Below, piece by piece: positions 52,984-64,000 of a stretch of 64,000 bases of DNA. The stretch spans positions 523,689-587,688 of the forward strand of contig VZDJ01000101.1 of NCBI GenBank assembly GCA_008694505.1. Reading direction: 5' to 3'. The translations under genes and the position numbers were made by a program. Below the pieces are notes generated by a model. It had not been told where the DNA came from, did no database searches, and saw only the letters and a program-made list of their open reading frames with translations. Numbering within the stretch: position 1 is the first letter of the stretch; the number at the start of each line of letters is the position of its first letter. Source of the DNA: Cyanoderma ruficeps (lineage: Eukaryota; Chordata; Aves; Passeriformes; Timaliidae).

Positions 52984-53064
52984 ATATATGTGTGTGTCCA
53001 TATGAATGCATATATATATATACACACGCATACGTACACACACACATATACATATACACACAAA
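52984..53064. repeat. Interrupted TG/TA/CA dinucleotide repeat
   Basis: (TG)n, then (AT)n at about 53010-53021, then (CA)n and (CATA)n-like units with interruptions. The frame across it reads V/Y/C-rich by composition only. Confidence 0.95.
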
Positions 53065-53305
53065 TAAAATTGTGAAAGATATATACTTTGTTTTAATACT
53101 ATTATAATCGCATCCTTATAGGCTTGAAGTAAGTGGCTTAGGCCATTACAAGAGCTGCTCACATCATAACATCATTTCTGGACATTTGGAGAAGATAAGA
53201 GAATACGGAGCCCGGCTCTGTCCTAGCTTTTCCTCTGACCTTAAAAGTTCTATTTGGTAGGATAGGTTTGCCTGCCCTCTGAGCAGTGTTTCAAGTACTA
53301 AACAT

Positions 53306-54206
53306 TTAAAAGGCTTTGGACTTCAGTGTAAAAACCTCTTCTGATATAGACCAGGAGGGTTTTGATAGAGTGAACATGTTGTGACTGCTCTCATGGCAAG
53401 AGACGGTCACTTTCAGATCTTTTGACTCCCCCACACGCTCTTTTCCACAACAGTGTCTGACATTTTTACTTGCAAGGCTTCTCGTGGACATAAAGACCAA
53501 CTCACGGTTCTCATGGATTAATTCACTGGCATTAAGCCTAGTGCAGGTGACTACACATTTGCCACAGCAATCGAAATTTGGACATGTAAAGAATCTCCTT
53601 CCTGTTCTGCTTTTGTCAGCACAATGCTGTTCTGGGATGCTGTAAATTTCTTCAGAAAGGTTTGGCAATTGTACATAATACCTTATAGTGTGACTTCTTG
53701 ACCACCCACTCCTAATTAGTGTGTTTATGCAGTGCAACTTGGTAAATTAAATTTATTCAGAAGAGATTAATCTGCCTTTGAATTATACAGCACATACATA
53801 TGATAACAATAAAAGCTGCAGGATAATTTATTCACTAGTGATGCAAATGGGAAATGAACTTTGCCTGTCTTACCCTTCCCTCCACTCTCTGCCAAACAGG
53901 AAATACTGGTGGGTGGACAGAGCTGAAAGTTGTCACTAGTTTGAATACTTGGAATTTGGAGAGCTTGTGAAAAATTCTTCCAAACTGAGTTTGCTTCTTT
54001 TTCTTCTCTGATTCCTGGGAGGACACATTTCTCTCAGCAGTATTTTCATGTGACTTGTCACAGAAATCCTCCAAAATGGAATTTGCTTGAAGGGCACTGT
54101 TCTCTTCAGGCTCAAAAAGCCAACATCTGCCTGGGCAGTGCAGCTGTGTCCTGTGAAGCCAGATGTTTGAAATCCACTTTGAGATGTGCCAGCAATTTGT
54201 GAAAAC
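53306..54206 (-). other. Two neighbouring open frames of unknown nature
   Basis: On the minus strand a frame is open for 123 codons from 54206 to 53835; it has no Met. It contains EPEENSALQANSILEDFCDK and then a Lys-rich SQESEKKKKQTQFGR stretch. Downstream, in another frame, 143 codons are open from 53737 to 53306, Cys-rich (TCPNFDCCGKCVVTC), from a TTG. About 100 bp with stops separates them. I recognise neither. They could be a decayed gene copy, exons of an uncharacterised transcript, or chance. No transposon similarity was seen. Confidence 0.2.
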
Positions 54207-55124
54207 TCATGCTGCTGCTATGCATGTTACATCCCTTTGCCCAGACTGCTTATGAGCTCAGTGTTGGTTTCCAGGGCTGTCAATCAAGCAGCTTTCACAA
54301 GAACTGACTTGAAAGAATCAAGAGAAAAATTCTCCTAATTTTTCAAAAGAGATTATTTGCAGTTTGAAAGCTAGTCATTTCAAATTCAGACATTAATCCA
54401 AACCTATAACCTTTAGCAAGAGTACAATTTACTTGTTCTTTATTGCCTAAATGAATGCACATATAAATTTTTTTTCAGTTCAAACAGATGAACTTCAGAT
54501 GTTTACTTGGAGCTAGTAATTTCAAATTTAACCATGAAAAGCAGAAATATAATCTTCTAGTTCAGACACTGACCTTTTTTTCCTTTAGTACTTGGAAAAA
54601 CGTTCTACAGCGAGCTGTAAAGTTTAGGTATTAGTTTTATAGTCTTCATCCCTCCCTTTAAGGACTGTTTGACTGCTCAAACATTTATGCAGTACAGTGA
54701 ATAGCTGATGAAAATTGATCATGCTTTGAATGGATGCTGTGTAATGGGTGAGTTTCACAATAATATGGTGTGATTCAATAACAGGCAGGGAATTCCTTTA
54801 GCTTCCTGGCACCTGGGTGGAAGTCCTACACATAGGTGTCCTCAAAAGCCTACCTTAGGCATGGAGCAGGCTAAGTGTGTCTCACAAAGCAAAATGGGCA
54901 TGTGATGCAAAGATAGTACAGAAAATCTCATCAAGGATTTATCAGCACAGACATCACAGATGGGACCAGTCTGCAGTTTGGGGCAAGTGTAGGGAGGGGT
55001 ATGTATTGATAAAAGCAAACCAGCTGCTGTCTGCTGAGAGAGAGGTAGAGGCATTCCTTCCCAACTGAAAAACAAACAAAAAATTAAAAACAAACCAGGA
55101 AAAAAAAAAAGAGTAGGTAGTGTT
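54207..55124. other. Noncoding stretch, no gene recognised
   Basis: Unique sequence ending in an A-rich low-complexity patch at about 55,065-55,113. Confidence 0.5.
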
Positions 55125-55560
55125 TGTCTGCGCTGACCTCGAGTGCCCTGCTGCGCAAGGCCCCGGGGCGGGGAAAGCACAGCCAGCCCTTTGGAGCATC
55201 TCATCCAGAGCAGCAGCAGCTGCCTACACAGCGGAGGTGCAGAGACAAATGCCTGACTGACACATGCCTGTCAGGATGATAAACCCAGGAGGGAGGTTAA
55301 ATGTGGCCCCCACTACCAGCTTTTCAGAAGATAAAAGTACCCCCGGAGGGACTACGGCTAGTTTTAGAAATTCTTGGAAGCGAAAGCTGAACCAGATAAG
55401 GGGTTTAAGAGCAGAGATTTGCTATCTGCGGGTTAATCTGGCAGGTGTGATAGAGCACATCCACTGCTTCTCGGTGCTATTGTGACACCCGAGATAAGGC
55501 TGTGTGACACAGGAGCAGCTCTGCTTGCAGTCACACCGCCTTTCGCCTTTCATGTAGCCC
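55125..55560. promoter_or_regulatory. Candidate CpG-rich GATA-motif regulatory element
   Basis: There are 14 CpGs between 55131 and 55545, in surroundings that mostly have one or none per 100 bp. A GC box GGGGCGGGG lies at 55165-55173. WGATAR motifs lie at 55277-55282, 55329-55334, 55394-55399, 55422-55427 (reverse), 55448-55453 and 55492-55497. The E-box CAGGTG (55442-55447) abuts the fifth, and CACCC (55486-55490) lies one base before the sixth. GATA, E-box and CACCC/KLF combinations are known from haematopoietic enhancers. No TATA box, exon or transcript start can be assigned, so enhancer versus promoter is open. Confidence 0.4.
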
Positions 55561-57805
55561 CCTAAATCAGAAAAATCTCTGGTTCCTTTCTGACACTTCT
55601 CCTGCCTTCTGGTCTACATCCTCCACTCTCTCCTCATCCTGCAGGAAGGCTCTTTCCTCCAGATTTGTCGCTGCTGGCAAATGCTGTGGGAAAAGCCTAA
55701 AGCAGTACTTTTCCCAAGAAAGGCCATTAACGCTTTGTGCTCTCCCCTAGTTCTTCCTTTTAATACTACTCCATTCTGGATGTTTAAAACATGATATAAC
55801 CGTGAATATTGTTTATTTTCTGGATGAAGCTGTAATTTTCTCCAGTCAAAGATGTGTAAGTGCTAAAAAAAGAAATGTTAAACCAGGTTGTATTTTTTAC
55901 CCTTGCTTTTTAGAAACTGCTGAATTTAAGAGTGAAAAATGTTTGATTTCTTTTCTGTTTCTTGAAAAATTTTATTAATGAATTATATACCATGTGGAAA
56001 ATATTGTAGAAAAAAACCCCCTCAAAACACCACATCCATTTGCTGAGCAGCCTGAAAAGTGAAAAGCAAGCATAAGCATATCCTGTTCCAGATTTCCTCA
56101 GGGAAAAATCAAATTCGGGAGAGGAAGTTGAAAACAAAAATGTGAACAGATTTACTAAAATCTCTAAACTGCTTTATCTCTTTGGCAGATAAACAACAAA
56201 ACCAATTTTGCATTAATAGAGGCAGATATGAGCTGGAAATCTGAGAATGAGCTTTTGAGCCTTCTCCCCAAAGACTGATGGCTTGCAAGCCATGCTATTA
56301 GAGTTGGATCAGTCCCAATTTGTCATGTGTGGAAACTACAGGTCACACTAAGTTCCATAAATAGTGGTGGGAAAGGTATAGTCTAACACAAATTAAAGAT
56401 TTAAGAAAGAAAATGTTAAGTGAAGCAATAGTACTTAGAAGATTATATTTGACTTTGCTATCCAAAATATGGAAAGTGTCTATTTAGGTCAGTGAATTTT
56501 TCAGTGATTTTTGCTGAGGTAAAAACAGTCAACAAATAAATAAAACAGAAAAATTATATGTAAAGGTAATCTAGCAAGGCTTTAAAGAAAAGAACATTCA
56601 AGAATTGTCCAAGTTCAATACTTCAGTTCATCCAAGTTCTGTACTTCTCAGGGATTCAGAAAAATCCAGAGATGGGAGGAATTTGTAGAGGTTTTTTCTC
56701 TCCATCACTTGTTCAGGTGTTATAATTTCCACAGATATCTGTCTAGCTTATTTTATGGTCTTTCTTCATGGAGTCCCTCAGCCACTTCAGGCACCAGTGC
56801 TTCCTTTGCCTTGCAACCCACAAGGTTTTCCCATAGTGTCCCTGGGCTCCTCCTTGCTCTTAGGCAATGGGATTACCTCTTGTCCTGCCTGCTACAAAAA
56901 TAGACACAGAAATACTTCTTTACTCTGTTCCCTATTTGAAAGGGAGGAAATTTTTGTCTGGCTAACTTGGATTATGCTTATTAGTATCACCAAGTCCAGT
57001 TTCCCTAGTCTTGTCTCCCAGGTTATTCACTTGTGCAGTCCCTAATCATTCTTAGTGAGTTCTTCTCAATCTTGTCCAAAAGGTTCATATTTTCATCTTG
57101 TTTTGCTCCATCACTAATATCATCAGTAAGTGGGTAGACCACTTCAAATGATTTTCAGGCATCAACGTCTCTCTTTATACAATATTGCTATGGGTTTGTT
57201 TCTCCTGTACTAACAAGCCCTTTTTGACTTATGCTCAGATTCTAAATAACAATGACACAAATCCTTTTCTTAGAACTCTACACATTTTAACAGTACTTCT
57301 ATGCACAGAGGGCAGTCTCATTGCCTATCAAAATGAAAGTACAGCACAACTGTAAAAGTTCGAGGAAAAATCATCTAAAGTAGCTTCTGTGAAAATCAGT
57401 TTGGAAACTTATGACAGGATGAGAGTATCTGAGAAGGGCATACAGTTGAGGTCTGTCATATCACAAGTACCATAGAAACAGGCAACAAAGACTTATTTTT
57501 CTCTTTTCCAGAGTAAGAACTAGTGAAAATCAAATTAAATAGCAAGAATCAGATTCAAAATCACCAGACATTGTTTGTAATGTACTGTGATGTAGAGTTC
57601 CTTGTATTCCCTGCCATAGTATGTTTTGGATGGCAGAAAAAAATATGCTGGTTCAGAAAGACTACCAAACAATCCACAAGGAAAAGTATGAAGACATCAC
57701 TCTGTGTTTAGACACTCCTTGAAACATAATCTGTTTTGTTTTTTTTTTAACAATTCTTTCCTAGGGATCTATCTTTGACCACTTTGATAGATGAAATGCG
57801 GCTGA
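55561..57805. other. Noncoding stretch, no gene recognised
   Basis: Unique AT-rich sequence. Part of 56,650-57,160 might be a very old LINE remnant, but I could not align it convincingly. Confidence 0.5.
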
Positions 57806-57824
57806 TTTTTTTTTTTTTTTTTTT
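57806..57824. repeat. T19 homopolymer
   Basis: Nineteen consecutive T, immediately left of the ancient LINE fragment. Confidence 0.97.
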
Positions 57825-58530
57825 CAGTGCGTGGAAGCACTGTCAGAATGTAGCTTTTCAGATACACTTCCCTAGTCTGATTAGGGAAATATTGAATAAA
57901 ATAGTCAAAATTATATCTAATGTCAATCGCATCTATTGTTTCTCCTTTATTTGCCAGATCTGCTCCCCTGTCAGAGAAAATACTAATATTGGCTTGACAG
58001 AATTTCTTCCAGAAAAATCCATGTGTATTATTATTAATCACTTTAATTCCATTTATATGCTTGTAATCATTTATTCATTTAGCTGTTCCAGTACTTTTCT
58101 TGAAAATGAAATTAAGTAGATATATCTATGGTTCCCTATGCCTTTTCTTTTTTCTCTCCCTTGAAAGCAGATGCCACATCTGCCTTCTTCAGACTTTTCA
58201 CCTTTTTCCGTATCTTCTAAAATGCAACTCCTAAGACTTGGTGATTCAACAAAGCTGCTCTTTAAAATTATTCATAATGACAGTGTGTCAAGACTTGTCA
58301 ATTTGAAAAAAATCTTTCTGATTTTAGATATGACTTTTATACTTTCTTTGAGCAATATCTCAATACTTCTCATCTCAGTTTCCACATGGATCAATTTTTT
58401 TCATTTCCTCTTTTCTATAAACATATTTATAAATTTGGCCATTAGTGGAACATTGTCTGTGTCCCTACCTGCTCCTCGTGGCTCAGCACATTGCACTATT
58501 GCACTTTTAAGCTTCCCTTAGCAATCTGAT
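57825..58530 (-). mobile_element. Ancient CR1/L3-like LINE fragment (RT region)
   Basis: Reads antisense along an old amniote CR1/L3-type reverse-transcriptase region. Matching blocks in order are 'ttccctagtctgattaggg', 'catctattgtttctccttta', 'cccctgtcagagaaaa', 'ttggcttgacagaatttctt' with 'aaatccatgtg', 'ctgttccagtacttttctt', and 'gcagatgccacatctgcctt', then 'cttggtgattcaacaaagc'. Every block carries many substitutions and indels, and no long coding frame remains on the minus strand. The right edge is uncertain, and similarity may continue toward 58,870. I rely on remembered consensus features. Confidence 0.65.
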
Positions 58531-60615
58531 TCTATTTCCCCCGCCTGTGTACTTTGCTGTGATGTTTAAGGTATGTGGACACCTCATTTAGCAGAGGTAA
58601 TTCCTTGCAATGCTTCATATCTTTCTTTCAGCATGGTGTAATTTATGTTGGTACTCTTTTCCAGGAGACCTCTGCTGTTCAACCCCTTTTTTTCATTGCC
58701 TATTCTCTCATAAGCCCTCACAAGGCAGTTTTGTGAATTTTTTGTGGACTTTGGGGTTTGCCTGTATCATCATTCCACCGCACCACAAATGCTTCTGCAT
58801 AATCAGCTGCTGCGATGGTTGGTTCTTTCTATTAAGGGCAGCTGTGTCAGAATGATGGTAGAAAACCTACATTTTTTTCCTGAGTAACAACCAGAATAAC
58901 AATTTTTAATTCAAGGAAATGCGAGTGCTCTCTTTGAGTCAGGCCAAGCTAACTATGCACAGGGCTGGGAGGGGTAACTGCAGTAGAGCTGGGTAGCTCT
59001 CATCCCTGAGAATCATTCATGAGAGAAAAACTTATAGTTGAAAAAAAACCAGATTCTCTTTACTTTTGATTTTCCACTTCTCTCTATTTTTACATTTCCT
59101 TCTTTGCTCCAGTGTGCATTCCCTCACAACTTTTCTGCTGGAGTTGTAGTTTTATACCCATAATATATTCACTGTCTCAGTTACATCAGTGTGTGCCAGG
59201 GCACCATACCCAGAGAAGCCCATGACAACAGCTACAGGATCTCAGATAGTCTTTGGTGAGCTTTTGTTAAATATTTTTTTTCAGTCTATTGGAATTGTTT
59301 AAAACTCTGTTACATTTCTTCCAAGCTGTCTACTTCAGAGGATGAACCAGCCTTTTCAGAGCTCTGAACATTCCATAGCCAGATGTCTCACAACAAAATG
59401 TGTTCTCAGCTGGGTGGGAAATCAGTGAAACTGCAGAAAGGACTGGTGGGAATAAGCAGCCTCAATGATACATTTATATTCTGATTTCACATGGGAGAAT
59501 GGCACAAAATTCTGAACTATGAATCCTCATCTTGCTGCTAATTTACCTTAATAAAATCCAGTTCCAGAAGAGCAAATGTCAGTTGACAAACATGGACTAC
59601 ACAGAGTGTTACAATATTTTATTCCGAAGTTATTACAGCTCATCCTGCTTCCAATCATGCATTTGTACTACTTCAGGATAATAAATTAATTTCCATTCTA
59701 TATTTGCAATGATACTTACAAATATCAAATTGTTTTTACTGCAAGGAATTTATAAAACTGAGTTGCATCAGGCATGAATAATGACATAGAGATTTTAAGT
59801 AACTGTGATTGATTGTGAAAAGGTAATGAAAAAGGGGAAAAGTCCTTATTCATTTGAGGTGGCTTCTGAGCTGTATCAGTGTGTGTCTGATGCTGAATTC
59901 CCCGCCTGAAAAGACCATATAAATTAATACCACTTATCAGTATATTTACAGAAAATTGTGAGCTGGAGACTGGAATTCTTGAAAAAAAAAAAAAAGTAAA
60001 GGTTGCACAGAAACTTTGGTGATGAATTAGCTCAGGTTTCTTCTATAACTAATACCCTGGTCTCTTTTAGAGATGCCTCAGGACTGCAATTTGGGCAGTG
60101 GCAAGAGGGACAAAGAAAGCAGGACTTTCTACCAAGAAACACTTTACATTTTGGATTTTTTGTCACTGTGTCATGTTTCCCGCAACAGCATGACCTCCAA
60201 TAGCAGCTAGGTGTTAAAGTGTATGGATGGAAATGGGGCTAAGGTGAAGAAGCTGAACAGACCTAAAAGGACAAAGACTGTTTTTGGGGTAGTGAGAGAG
60301 TGTGGTCTGGCTTCTGTACTGAACTTGACTAACCATTTTATTCTGATCTTAAATGTGCCATGAAAACATCTTACACTGAGAGGAAAGCTCAACTTTTTTC
60401 CCAACTTTGAAAAGAGAAAAAATACAAATATTAATGGACTTGTAGACTTGACTCACCTTTTCCCATTCAAAATCTTCCACACTGAAACTGACTTCATTTG
60501 TCTCAGTAAGACCTCAGAGATTAGCCTTGTCATGTGTCTTAAGTACATGTCTAGGAGTAGAAATCAATATTTTCGATTCCTCTGCCTCCCAGAAAACAAA
60601 CAAAAAGCGAAGCTA
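58531..60615. other. Noncoding stretch, no gene recognised
   Basis: Unique sequence. An A14 run lies at 59982-59995. No gene was recognised. Confidence 0.5.
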
Positions 60616-60688
60616 GTCATAGAATCAGTCATAGAATCACAGAAACATTTAGGTTGGAAAGGACCTTCAAGCTTATTGAGTCCAATGG
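60616..60688 (-). mobile_element. CR1 3' terminus, about 70 bp
   Basis: 'tcatagaatcagtcatagaa' followed by 'tcacag' is the reverse complement of the CR1 octamer-type tail. It is followed by 'aggttggaaaggaccttcaa' and 'gagtccaa', the first bases inside the element. The rest of the CR1 is missing: extreme 5' truncation. Confidence 0.9.
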
Positions 60689-62309
60689 CAAATTTATTTC
60701 CATTATTTTTTGAAAGTTTTACTTCTAATGTTTCTGCTCCACGTTGGAAACAGAAGCCTTGGCTATGAAACACAGATAATCTATCACAGAAAGCTGTGAT
60801 GCTTCATAGGAAATAACTACATGCCTTAGCCTTTCTTGCAACAGAAAAATTTGTCTGGTGTATATAATCACTTTTGTCATGGCAACAGCCATTATGAATA
60901 ATGCTGCATTTATAATTATGACCTCTCAGTAGCTGGCTGATATTAAAATTTTATTAGGTGGAATTATCTGATTTTAAAAATACTTGTAGTTATTGACCAA
61001 CGCCATACACTGCCATTGAAGAAAAGTCTTTTCCTAAAGATCTTTTGAGAAAATGTGTGCCCATTACCTCTGCTGACTACGGAGACTGGAAAAAAAGCAT
61101 TTACAAAAAATTTTTTCCTGCGGATCATATTTCTCTGCTCACTGTTGTGATGGCACCCTAAAGGAAAGGCACATAAAAATAACACCCTTTTTCATGCCAA
61201 GTCTCCAGGCCTAGCTTACTTCACCTGAGGGTCTTCCTGTGACCAAGTTCAGAATCACTTAACTTTTTAATTATTACTGACCAATACAAGGTATTATCTG
61301 GTACTGAATCCTGGGTACTGTCTTTTCCTGTATGCACCTTCTTCTACTAACTGTAGCGACATTTAAATAGCTATTTCTAACCTGACATTTTTACTAATCT
61401 GAATTCCAGCTGTATGCTTGTCATTGTATAGAGCCAATTGTGTTCTATTCATTTATGTTCATAGAGGTCTTGTGCAAGCTACTAATGTCTCCTGTTTTTG
61501 TAAGCATGATTACAAAAGTCTCTGGGAGTGCTGAGGATTTGGACATGATGGATCCATTCAGCTTTCCCAGTTTGGCTTCCTGGCCTTTTGGCCTCTCAAC
61601 ATATATTTTTGTTCTTTTCATTAAATACTTTCCTTGAGGTTGGACTCAGAATATCATTTTGTCATCTCCTTCCTCTTTGTGTCAGTACAAATCCCTTTCA
61701 TTACTTCTTCCTTTGGCACCAGTTAAGGTTGCCCTTGGGCTGGAAATTCAGTTCCTGTGCATGCTGTAATCTTTTCCAAAGCCCTTGCCATCTCTCTCCT
61801 TCTACCTCCTGTCCTTTGCACACCAGCTCCTGAGCAAGGCTCCTGGGAGCACTGGCTGCTGTTTCACTGACAGCTGGCAGCAAACTTCAATCAGGCTTGC
61901 TTCATCATTTCCAGCTCCAAATTACCTTAGAAGAATTTAGGCTCCATATACCTTCCTCCGAATATTACTTTCCTTCACACTCATTGGTGCCATAGCCAAA
62001 GGAATGTCGTGTTATCCGCTTTGGAAAAGACAGTGACCAGCACTTTTCCAGTTGGAAATTAAATGGGAGGGAGGTGGAAGCAACTGAGTGGATGGGGAAG
62101 GGGTGGGGAGGAGATGGATGGAGAATTCCTGACTGAGAAGGGAAAATGCATTTTTGGTCCTTCTTCTTCTGTTAAGAGGTCCTGCTTGTGATACCTGTCC
62201 TGTCCTGGAGTAGTTATGATAGGGGAAAGAAACAAATGAGATGCGAGCCTTCAATCCAAGTAAAGATGAGGGGCCAGTCCCTCGGTGTGGGAGCCTGGGA
62301 TGTAGCTGT
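60689..62309. other. Noncoding stretch, no gene recognised
   Basis: Unique sequence. Frames at 61,440-61,883 are not recognisable. Confidence 0.5.
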
Positions 62310-63070
62310 GTGATGGTGTCATGATCTGCTAATGCAAGTGGGGTCGTGATGGTTCATTAACTCATCTCAGAGTGCAAAAACAACACAGAGGGGATTTCAG
62401 TGTTAATCAAAACAAATGCACCTTTATTGAGTGCCAGCAGCAAATGCAATAAAAGGATTTGAAAGAAAATAAAGGATAGAGAGGAAAGAGAAAGAGGGTG
62501 TGGGTAATAGCTACCAATGGAGGGTCTGTGCCAATAGATCCGTCTTCTTCCGTGGGGTGATCACAATGTTTAAAGTCTTTGGTTAACTCGAGGGTCTTTA
62601 TAGTCCTTTCGAGTTGTGTTGGGGGGGGAACGGGATGGTCGAGGGAACAGATACAGGATAGTAGAGAAAGTCCATTGAGGAAAAGTACAGGCGTGCCAGT
62701 TCTGAACAGGATAAGCCCATCCCAGTAGTGAGTAGGACCCATTGTTTCAGGACTGATTCCCATGGGAAACCAGTCTTGGTCCAGCGAACACACCTGCAGG
62801 CAACACTTGGCAAACATTCAGTCAGGCCACCATCCCTGTGTTAGGATGTTAAGGGTCTCAGTCTCAGTCCTTTGGGGGGGCCTCAATCTTTGTCCTCGAC
62901 GATGGTTGTGAGGTAGACGAGAGATCTTCGGACTGTCTCTTAGAGATGGTGAAGGCACAACTGCTTTAGCTGCCCTGCACAGCCGAGCCTGGACTGAAGC
63001 CAGGAGCAGCCAGGCTGGGTAAACCTCTGTGGAGTGGGTGGTGTTTGCCCTTGGGTCTTCCAAGCTCTAG
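62310..63070 (-). mobile_element. Passerine ERVK-type LTR (approximate limits)
   Basis: On the minus strand a TATAAAG box (about 62596-62602) precedes an AATAAA signal (62423-62428), which is followed by about 110 bp to the presumed 3' end, where the plus strand reads 'tgatggtgtcatgatctgc'. This order and spacing fit U3-R-U5 of a retroviral LTR. The sequence also resembles ERVK-type LTRs I remember from songbirds. More than ten CpGs remain, suggesting a fairly young insertion. Neither edge is fixed, and no target-site duplication or primer-binding site was found. A 136-codon minus frame at 62407-62817 is not a known viral gene. Confidence 0.65.
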
Positions 63071-64000
63071 CACTTGGTATTTCATCCCTGTTTAGATTTT
63101 AGTAGTGTAGGATAAAGAATGCAAGGAAATGGTTTTGACAGAAAGTTGAAACAGAAAAGGCAGATACAACTTCTCTTTTAGAACTTCTCTTTATTTTCTA
63201 TAACAGAATTGCTTCTTTCCGTGTTTACATTACTTTAAATAAGGTGTATGTATACAGAAATAAATGTTTAATAGGAATTGAATCAATTCAAAATACATAC
63301 TTTAACCACCTCTTATTTTTCATGTTTTGAAATGCATAGACTTTGTCCCTATTTTCCTTAGCCCTTGACAAGGCTCAGTCCAAACACAGTTCAACTGAGG
63401 TGATGAGCTGAGGAAAATGACACTGGCTAACCTTGGATACAAGACTTGGCCACATGTTTCCTAGAGTTGTGCTATTGCTTTTTCCTTCCTGCAGGCCAGA
63501 GTTTTGCTGTTATTGTTTTCTACATATGTGGACATCTACTGCATGCAAATATTTTTACCGTTTACCACTGAAGTTGGAAAATATGTTTCCTATCTGTGAT
63601 CTATTCTTTAGGCCAGCATAGATTGGCAGCAAAACAGTAACTGCATTAGCAAATTTACAGTCTATACAAGTGTAGATGTACAGTGTCCAGCCTTTCCCCT
63701 TTTCCTGAAGGGAAACAGGCTGTCCTTCATCCACTCAGATCAGGAAGGAATCTCTGCTGGACAAGGGGAAGGATTTCTTCTTTGTGGGCCTTGGAAGAGC
63801 AGCTGAGCTATTTCTGCCTCATTTGTCAGCTCCTCCCCTCTCCAAACTGATGCCCAGGGTGCTTTCTCTGCAGGGAAGGAAAAAGCTTTTGAGCACATCT
63901 TCCAGCTGACTAGCACAGAAAGCTTTCCATGGGGCCTCTGGCTGGGAGAGCAATGAACAGGGTTTGGTGGGAAAGAATAGTGCACATGGAGAAAGCGCTA
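63071..64000. other. Noncoding stretch to window end
   Basis: Unique sequence with no recognised gene, repeat or RNA. Confidence 0.5.

Noticed and set aside
59982..59995. A14 run as a possible retrogene tail
   Set aside because: No retrogene-like sequence or target-site duplication lies upstream. It is a simple homopolymer.
1..64000. CRISPR array, prokaryotic operon or phage content
   Set aside because: No regularly spaced identical repeats and no dense coding. The repeat families point to a bird nuclear genome.

Overview
The window is 64 kb of AT-rich vertebrate DNA, almost certainly from a bird. The evidence is its set of interspersed repeats: several 3'-truncated CR1 LINE copies, two of which end in the octamer-type CR1 tail, and two LTRs of avian endogenous-retrovirus type. 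No protein-coding gene, rRNA, tRNA or CRISPR array can be supported. Open frames are short, lack a recognisable domain, usually lack a convincing ATG, and most fall in low-complexity or repeat DNA. I read the window as a gene desert or the inside of very long introns. I cannot name the species, the host gene or the chromosome.

Layout. 1-17 kb is mostly unique noncoding DNA. It holds one old CR1 fragment (about 2.7 kb), one weak exon-like segment (2907-3094), an imperfect local duplication (4.5 and 5.3 kb) on either side of an A-rich tract with a 32-N assembly gap, and a compact hairpin (12.9 kb). 17.0-17.5 kb is a diverged tandem repeat with a period near 181 bp. 25.3-27.9 kb holds an A/C-rich tract, a CR1 copy of about 1 kb on the minus strand, and an 89-bp segment present twice 767 bp apart with three mismatches. 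Another CR1 lies at 29.3-29.6 kb, a 12-bp-stem hairpin at 29.8 kb and a perfect 26-bp palindrome at 34.5 kb. At 37.5-39.1 kb a minus-strand LTR is split by a later plus-strand CR1 insertion. Further CR1 copies lie at 44.3-44.9 kb (with a readable C-terminal ORF2 remnant), 49.8-50.1 kb and 60.6 kb. An ancient CR1/L3-like reverse-transcriptase fragment lies at 57.8-58.5 kb on the minus strand. A second LTR, with TATA and AATAAA signals in the expected order on the minus strand, lies at about 62.3-63.1 kb.

The most functional-looking stretch is 55.13-55.56 kb. It has 14 CpGs in about 415 bp in otherwise CpG-poor surroundings, a GC box, and six WGATAR motifs within 221 bp, one abutting an E-box and one next to a CACCC box. 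That is the motif grammar of GATA-factor enhancers or promoters. It is the best candidate here for a real regulatory element, but this is inferred from sequence alone.

There is no set of genes to describe as a pathway. The value of the window lies in repeat history (nested and local duplications) and possible cis-regulatory DNA. Repeat identities come from recognising family consensus features from memory, not from a database search.
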